The translations under genes were made by a program, and so were the position numbers. DNA of 33,363 bases from Gammaproteobacteria bacterium (GTDB lineage: Bacteria > Pseudomonadota > Gammaproteobacteria > Thiohalobacterales > Thiohalobacteraceae). A model generated the notes under the pieces. The model searched no databases. It was not told where the DNA came from and saw only the letters and a list, made by a program, of their open reading frames with translations. The stretch spans positions 1 through 33,363 of the forward strand of contig JAIOJV010000072.1 in assembly GCA_019911805.1 (NCBI GenBank), written 5' to 3'. Positions 27,286-33,363 of the stretch are shown in pieces. Position 1 is the first letter of the stretch. The number at the start of each line of letters is the position of its first letter.

Positions 27286-28452
27286 ATGGAATTCAAAGAT
27301 TTTCTGAAGATCATGGTGATGAAGGATGCGTCGGACCTTTATCTGAGCACCGGGGCGCCGGCCTGTATGAAGTTTCATGGCCAGCTCAAGGTCGTCGACA
27401 AGGCCACCCTGACACCGGACCGCATCAAAGAGATCGCCTACACGCTGATGGACGACGATCAGATCGCGCAGTTCGAACACAAGCCCGAAATGAACCTCGC
27501 CATCTCCGAGACGGGCGTCGGCCGCTTCCGCGTGAACATCTTCAAGCAGCGCAACACCATCGGTATGGTGGTGCGCAACATCAAGACCCAGATCCCGCAA
27601 TGGCAGGACCTCGGCCTGCTGCCGGTGCTCACCGATGTGGTCATGGCCAAGCGCGGCCTGGTGCTGTTCGTCGGGGCCACCGGCTCGGGCAAATCCACCT
27701 CGCTGGCGTCACTGATCGACTACCGCAACACCAACAGCGCCGGCCACATCATCACCATCGAGGACCCGGTCGAGTTCATTCATCATCACAAGAAATCCAT
27801 CGTCAACCAGCGCGAGGTCGGCCTGGACACCGACAGCTACGCAGATGCGCTGAAGAACACCCTGCGGCAGGCACCGGACGTGATCCTGATCGGTGAGATC
27901 CGTGACCGCGAGACCATGGAACATGCCATCACCTTCGCCGAGACCGGTCACCTGGCCATCTCGACGCTGCACGCCAACAACGCCAACCAGGCGCTGGACC
28001 GTATCATCAACTTCTTCCCCGAAGACCGCCGCAACCAGCTGCTGCTGGACCTGTCACTGAACATCCGCGCCTTCGTCTCGCAGCGCCTGATCCCGACGGT
28101 CGAAGGCAAGCGCTGTGCCGCCATCGAGATTCTGCTGGGCACACCGCTGGTGCAGGACCTGATCCGCCGCGGCGACGTGCACGAGATCAAGGAGGTCATG
28201 GCGAAGTCGGAGAACATCGGCATGCAGACCTTCGACAGCGCGCTGTACCGTCTGCACATGGACGGTCGCATCTCGATCGAGGAGGCACTGCGCAACGCCG
28301 ACTCACCGAACAACCTGCGTCTGCGCATCAACCTCAGCGAAGAAATTCCCGGCGAGCCACCCGCCATCGCCAACAGCAGCGGCCTGAGCCTGGAGGGTGA
28401 AGAACCCTCTGCACCACCACCCATGCCGATGCGTGGCGGGGTCGCACGTTGA
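27286..28452 (+). CDS. pilU: type IV pilus twitching ATPase PilU
   Basis: A 388-residue PilT/PilU-class hexameric ATPase that helps retract type IV pili at the inner membrane. Walker A is GATGSGKST (residues 129-137), the Asp box is ITIEDPVEFIHHHKKS, Walker B is PDVILIGEIRDRETM, and the His box is TGHLAISTLHANNANQAL. The MEFKDFLKIMV start, length and proline-rich C-terminal tail fit PilU better than PilT. ATG 27286 follows ACGGGGAA. pilT, its usual neighbour, is not in this window, so the gene stands alone between repeat blocks. Confidence 0.92.
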   Translation: MEFKDFLKIMVMKDASDLYLSTGAPACMKFHGQLKVVDKATLTPDRIKEIAYTLMDDDQIAQFEHKPEMNLAISETGVGRFRVNIFKQRNTIGMVVRNIKTQIPQWQDLGLLPVLTDVVMAKRGLVLFVGATGSGKSTSLASLIDYRNTNSAGHIITIEDPVEFIHHHKKSIVNQREVGLDTDSYADALKNTLRQAPDVILIGEIRDRETMEHAITFAETGHLAISTLHANNANQALDRIINFFPEDRRNQLLLDLSLNIRAFVSQRLIPTVEGKRCAAIEILLGTPLVQDLIRRGDVHEIKEVMAKSENIGMQTFDSALYRLHMDGRISIEEALRNADSPNNLRLRINLSEEIPGEPPAIANSSGLSLEGEEPSAPPPMPMRGGVAR

Positions 28453-28882
28453 TGGCGAGGCGTGATGGGTAAGGCGTGAGGCGTGAGGCGTAAAACCCAA
28501 ACCCCAAACCTTTTTTGGCCACGGAAGCACACGGAAAGACACGGAAAAATTCAATGAGAAAAAGCCCAGCTTGTGAGCAAGTGGGTTGATTGCCGGTTTT
28601 TTTACATTGGGCATTTTTCCGCGTTACTTCATGTGCTCCCGTGGCAGGCTCTCGGCTCGCTCCGCGCCTGCGAGGGGTCGGGCGTGTAGGGTGCGTCGGC
28701 GCCAGCGACGCACCGTGGCGTGGGACCTGGTGCGTCAGGCTGCGCCTCGACGCACCCTACGCGCCTGCACTTTACATCATTATTTTTCCGTGTCTTTCCG
28801 TGTGCTTCCGTGGCTAAAATAGGGCTTGTCTTTTACGCCTCACGCCTCACGCCTTACCCCTCACGCCTCGCCCCTCACTCAC
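28453..28882. repeat. composite family A palindrome (A6) with nested B3 and heptamer flanks
   Basis: Heptamer arms (GAGGCGT type) lie at 28453-28490 and 28832-28882. Inside, the A arm at 28517-28547 pairs best with 28784-28814, while a second, decayed right arm lies at 28613-28644. Between the two right arms sits a complete family B palindrome, B3 (28686-28760). The inner core AAAGCCCAG at about 28563-28571 matches copies A1 and A7. Confidence 0.88.
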
Positions 28883-28971
28883 TCCTGGCACCTGTCCCCG
28901 CTTTGCGGAATAATCGGCGGACACGGCACGTCTTTACTAGGCCGGAGATACGGCCAGGATCGGGTATAATT
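28883..28971 (+). promoter_or_regulatory. leader region of the ECF sigma gene
   Basis: Contains a small hairpin GGCCG-gagata-CGGCC at 28940-28955 and a TATAAT at 28965-28970, directly before the ATG. The TATAAT has no matched -35 at normal spacing and would leave almost no leader, so it may be chance. AGGAT at about 28956 could serve as the ribosome binding site. The actual promoter, perhaps self-regulated, was not identified. Confidence 0.3.
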
Positions 28972-29532
28972 ATGAAATTGTTGAGTTTGTTCTGCCGGAG
29001 CCAGGAATTCAAGCAGCGCCTCGAGGGCAGCCGCGTACGGCTGTACCGCCTGGCCTACTCCTGGTGCCATGAGCCCGCCCTGGCCGACGACCTGGTCCAG
29101 GAGACCCTGGAGAAGGCACTCAAAAAAAGTGGTCAGCTACGCGATCCTGCCGCCATGGAGACCTGGCTGTTCAGCATCCTGACCAACTGCTGGCGGGACC
29201 ACTTCCGCCGCATGAAGGATACCGTGGACATCGATGACATCCCCTTCGAGCACGAGATCACGCCGGAATACGAGCACCAGCAACACCAGGTCGTGACTCA
29301 GGTGCGTGCGGCTATCGATACCTTGCCGCTGGGTCAGCGCCAGGTGTTGACACTGGTGGATCTGGAAGGCTGTTCGTATATCGAGGTCGCCAACATCCTG
29401 GGCGTGCCGATCGGAACCGTGATGAGTCGCCTGTGCCGCGCCCGCCGCACCCTGAAGGTCTCTCTGCTGGACTCCAACCTCATCCAACATGACCCGGACG
29501 AAACAGTACACCGGATCAGGAGGGTTAAGTGA
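28972..29532 (+). CDS. ECF (RpoE-like) RNA polymerase sigma factor
   Basis: A 186-residue sigma-70 family protein with region 2 (residues about 20-82: LYRLAYSWCHEPALADDLVQETLEKAL, METWLFSILTNCWRDHFRR) and region 4 (about 115-165: LPLGQRQVLTLVDLEGCSYIEVANILGVPIGTVMSRLCRARRTL). It should redirect RNA polymerase to stress-type promoters. There is no region 1.1 or 3. ATG 28972 starts the typical N-terminus; the frame above is repeat read-through. It overlaps the next gene by one base (TGATG), marking the partner as its likely anti-sigma factor. Its five cysteines are scattered. Confidence 0.93.
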   Translation: MKLLSLFCRSQEFKQRLEGSRVRLYRLAYSWCHEPALADDLVQETLEKALKKSGQLRDPAAMETWLFSILTNCWRDHFRRMKDTVDIDDIPFEHEITPEYEHQQHQVVTQVRAAIDTLPLGQRQVLTLVDLEGCSYIEVANILGVPIGTVMSRLCRARRTLKVSLLDSNLIQHDPDETVHRIRRVK

Positions 29533-30281
29533 TGTCCACCGACGGGAACATCTCCGATGAATATCTGAGTGCCTTTGTCGACAACCAGCTCGATGCCGAT
29601 GAGAAGAGTCGCATCCTCACCGCCATCAACGCCGACGACGACCTGAACCACCGTGCCTGCGAGCTGCGCCGCCTGCGCGAGCTGGTGCAGCACGCCTATG
29701 ACATCCCGCCGCCCCCGCCGAGCCGCAGGCCGCGCGTCGACCGGAAACAGCGCTGGCGTCAGGCCATCGCCGCCTCGTTGCTGCTCGCCCTCGGCGGCGC
29801 GACCGGCTGGGTGGGCAATGCGCAGCAGCAGGAGCCCACCCTGCAGGCCATGTACATCAACGAACAGAAGGCCTTTCAGACCGCCAACCTCGCCCAGACC
29901 CCGATCAAGGGAGGTGAGCGCCGCATCCTGCTGCACATCAGCAGCGCGGACCCCGAGAAGCTGGAAAAGGCGCTGGATACCGCCGAAAAATTATTGGCTA
30001 CCTACCGCAAGCTGCAGCAGCCCGTGGAACTGGAACTGGTCGCCAACGCCGGCGGCCTGAACCTGCTGCTCGCCAATACCTCGCCGTTCGCCGACCGCGT
30101 GCGGACGCTACAGCGTGAGTACGATAACCTCACCTTCCTCGCCTGCCAGACCGCCATGGATCAGCTGCGCCGCGAACAGCACCTGACCCCGCAACTCGTC
30201 CCCGAGGCGATCATCACACCGTCGGCACTGGAAGAGATCCTCCTGCGGCTGCAGCAGGGGTGGATGTATATCAGCGTATGA
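29532..30281 (+). CDS. putative transmembrane anti-sigma factor fused to a DsrE/F-like domain
   Basis: A 249-residue protein. Residues 1-55 (ISDEYLSAFVDNQLDADEKSRIL, then a helical DDDLNHRACELRRLRELV) look like an anti-sigma N-terminal domain; a zinc-binding HxxxCxxC is incomplete, leaving only His40 and Cys43. A proline/arginine linker precedes one membrane helix (about 76-96). The remaining ~120 residues resemble DsrE/F-family proteins: ILLHISSADPEKLEKALDTAEKLL, VELVANAGGLNLL, SPFADRVRTLQ, FLACQTAMDQL with Cys205 where the family has its reactive cysteine, and the closing EILLRLQQGWMYISV. By topology this domain should face the periplasm. ATG 29532 follows AGGAGG; a GTG three bases earlier is also possible. 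The fusion is inferred by eye. Confidence 0.78.
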   Translation: MSTDGNISDEYLSAFVDNQLDADEKSRILTAINADDDLNHRACELRRLRELVQHAYDIPPPPPSRRPRVDRKQRWRQAIAASLLLALGGATGWVGNAQQQEPTLQAMYINEQKAFQTANLAQTPIKGGERRILLHISSADPEKLEKALDTAEKLLATYRKLQQPVELELVANAGGLNLLLANTSPFADRVRTLQREYDNLTFLACQTAMDQLRREQHLTPQLVPEAIITPSALEEILLRLQQGWMYISV

Positions 30282-30303
30282 ACGCGTTGCGTTCATATGC
30301 TGA

Positions 30304-30410
30304 TAGAGACAAGAGGCAAGAGACAGGAGACAAGTAAAAAAACCGAACCCCGCCATGGCGGGGTTTCTTTTTACCGTTCACTTGCCTCTTGCCTCTTGCC
30401 TCTTGTATCA
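30304..30410. repeat. D-type heptamer inverted repeat around a terminator
   Basis: Left arm 30304-30336 (AGACAAGAGGCAAGAGACAGG) and right arm 30378-30410 (CTTGCCTCTTGCCTCTTGCC) flank the terminator hairpin at 30340-30370. The units are the same type as at 23793-23912. Confidence 0.88.
30340..30373. terminator. bidirectional Rho-independent terminator
   Basis: The perfect palindrome CCCCGCCATGGCGGGG at 30348-30363 is followed on the plus strand by TTTCTTTTT and preceded by a run of A that becomes a T-run on the minus strand. It can end the sigma/anti-sigma transcript and groESL. Confidence 0.88.
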
Positions 30411-30441
30411 GGAAAAAGAAAACCCCGGCATGAACCGGGGC
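30407..30441 (-). terminator. Rho-independent terminator of groESL
   Basis: On the minus strand, CCCCGG-ttcatg-CCGGGG (30440-30423) is followed by TTTTCTTTTTC. It lies about 40 bases beyond the groEL stop. Confidence 0.85.
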
Positions 30442-30481
30442 TTCTTTATCTTACGCAAGAGCGAACGGGAAACCTACAAAC

Positions 30482-32478
<1,997 letters not shown>

Positions 32479-32545
32479 TCAGCATTCTCCTTCGATATGG
32501 CTGAGCTTGGGGTCGTTTGAAGACCAGAGTCGGCCGAGTGGATTA

Positions 32546-32599
32546 TTAGCACTCGTTTCCAGTGAGTGCCAATGATAGCGATGAGTTGATGGGAGTCAA
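32546..32599 (-). promoter_or_regulatory. groESL promoter with CIRCE (HrcA) operator
   Basis: The CIRCE inverted repeat TTAGCACTC-N9-GAGTGCCAA occupies 32546-32572, one base off the consensus. On the minus strand a sigma-70 promoter TTGACT (32599-32594) with a 16-base spacer and TATCAT (32577-32572) ends at the operator, so bound HrcA would block initiation. hrcA is not in the window. The operator lies 68 bases before the groES start. Confidence 0.92.
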
Positions 32600-33000
32600 G
32601 GGGGTGGGCGGTGGCGCGGTGGGGCGGGAGGCGTTAAGGGCAAAACCCTTTTGGCCACGGAATCCACGGAACAACACGGGAAAAATACTAATGTAAAAGC
32701 CCAGTGCGCAAACCGGGCGATCACTGGGCGGGGTTTATCGATTGAATTCTGTTGCGGATCAATGGAGTCAGGCTCCATGATGTCGGCGGGCCGGTAGGGT
32801 GCGTCGAGGCGCAGCCTGACGCACCAAAATCCCGCACCACAGTGCGTCGCTGGTGCCGACGTACCCTACAAGGGGTTTTGCCATCAGCATTTTTTCCGTG
32901 TTGTTCCGTGGATTCCGTGGCCAAGATTTTTTCTCCTGACGCCTCCCGCCTCATGCCGGGTCGATTGCAATTCGCCCCGGGGGGCGGGTATGTTGCCGGG
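32600..33000. repeat. composite family A palindrome (A7) with nested B4, between groES and fxsA
   Basis: Heptamer-type flanks lie near 32623-32640 and 32937-32954. The A arms at about 32653-32683 and 32891-32922 enclose the core AAAAGCCCAGTG...CACTGGGC (32698-32728) and then a whole family B palindrome, B4 (32794-32869). The region is the divergent gap of groESL and fxsA; the fxsA promoter lies near 32923-33000 but was not fixed. Confidence 0.88.
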
Positions 33001-33363
33001 ATGCGTGCGCTGCCTGTCCTGACGTTGCTGCTGTTCCTCGGCATACCCCTGGTGGAGCTCTATCTGCTCATTGAAGTGGGCAGCTGGATCGGTGCCCTGC
33101 CGACGGTGTTTCTGGTGGTATTCACGGCGGTACTGGGGGTGCTGCTGCTGCGCCAGCAGGGGTTCGCCGCGCTGCAGCGGGCGCAGCACGCCATGGCGCA
33201 GGGGCAGATCCCGGCCATGGAACTCCTCGAGGCTGTGCTGCTGACCCTGGGCGCAATACTGCTGCTGATCCCGGGCTTTTTCACCGACGCCCTGGGTTTT
33301 CTCTGCCTGATTCCCCCCCTGCGGCGCTGGCTGGTCCGGCGCCTGCTCGACCGCTATTTCCTC
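33001..33363 (+). CDS. fxsA: FxsA family membrane protein (3' end cut by window)
   Basis: 121 residues to the window edge with no stop reached. It begins LPVLTLLLFLGIPLVELYLLIEVGSWIG, then a second helix FLVVFTAVLGVLLLRQQG and a third with LEAVLLTLGAILLLIPGFFTDALGFLCLIPPLRRWL, the FxsA signature. In E. coli FxsA reduces F-plasmid exclusion of phage T7; its normal role is unknown. fxsA next to groESL is usual in gammaproteobacteria. The ATG at 33001 is the first sound start after the repeat block. Confidence 0.9.
   Translation, partial: MRALPVLTLLLFLGIPLVELYLLIEVGSWIGALPTVFLVVFTAVLGVLLLRQQGFAALQRAQHAMAQGQIPAMELLEAVLLTLGAILLLIPGFFTDALGFLCLIPPLRRWLVRRLLDRYFL

Noticed and set aside
26883-27896. 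Plus-strand frame of 337 codons across the A4/A5 repeats and into pilU
   Set aside because: It translates palindromes and then an alternative frame of pilU, with no family resemblance.
28965-28970. TATAAT just before the sigma gene as its promoter
   Set aside because: No -35 at usual spacing, and it would leave almost no leader, so chance is more likely.

Overview
The window looks like a GC-rich chromosome segment of a sulfur-oxidising gammaproteobacterium, possibly near Chromatiales or Ectothiorhodospiraceae. This is inferred from gene content: a sulfide:quinone oxidoreductase-like remnant with a DUF1641 neighbour, and the gammaproteobacterial pairings glnE-ilvE-zinc finger and fxsA/groESL. 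No ribosomal RNA, tRNA or CRISPR array was seen. The sequence starts inside an IS3-family element and ends inside fxsA, so both edges are cut.

Layout. 1-1410: the 5' end of an IS3-type element abuts the C-terminal half of an SQR-like flavoprotein, followed by a DUF1641 protein with a 60-residue internal repeat. 1500-3575: thiC (minus) behind a TPP riboswitch. 4141-6837: a divergent PIMT-like methyltransferase, a rhodanese and TolC (plus). 7181-7759: an isochorismatase-family hydrolase boxed in by ~240-bp inverted duplications. 7921-20623: a lipopolysaccharide block with waaA, hldD, hldE (minus), an LpxL-type acyltransferase, a heptosyltransferase and a GT4 transferase (plus), a second heptosyltransferase and an O-antigen ligase/polymerase-like protein (minus), a DUF6165 protein (plus), and a GT4/GT9 pair (minus). 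21116-26821: an ELM1-like protein, a CHCC zinc-finger protein, ilvE and glnE (all minus). 27286-28452: pilU. 28972-30281: an ECF sigma factor with a membrane-bound partner. 30482-32478: groES-groEL (minus) under a CIRCE operator, divergent from fxsA.

The LPS genes cover inner-core assembly: heptose precursor synthesis (hldE, hldD), Kdo transfer (waaA), lipid A acylation (lpxL), heptose transfer (two GT9 enzymes) and further sugar or polymer addition.

Two things stand out. First, the protein encoded after the ECF sigma factor joins a putative anti-sigma N-terminus and one membrane helix to a C-terminal domain resembling DsrE/F sulfur-relay proteins with one retained cysteine. It may be a sulfur- or redox-responsive anti-sigma factor. 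Second, almost every sizeable intergenic gap is filled by long palindromic repeats of a few recurring families, called A, B, C and D here. They are nested in one another, tandemly amplified next to waaA, and several gene starts or stops lie inside their arms. The remaining genes are mostly ordinary housekeeping and envelope genes.
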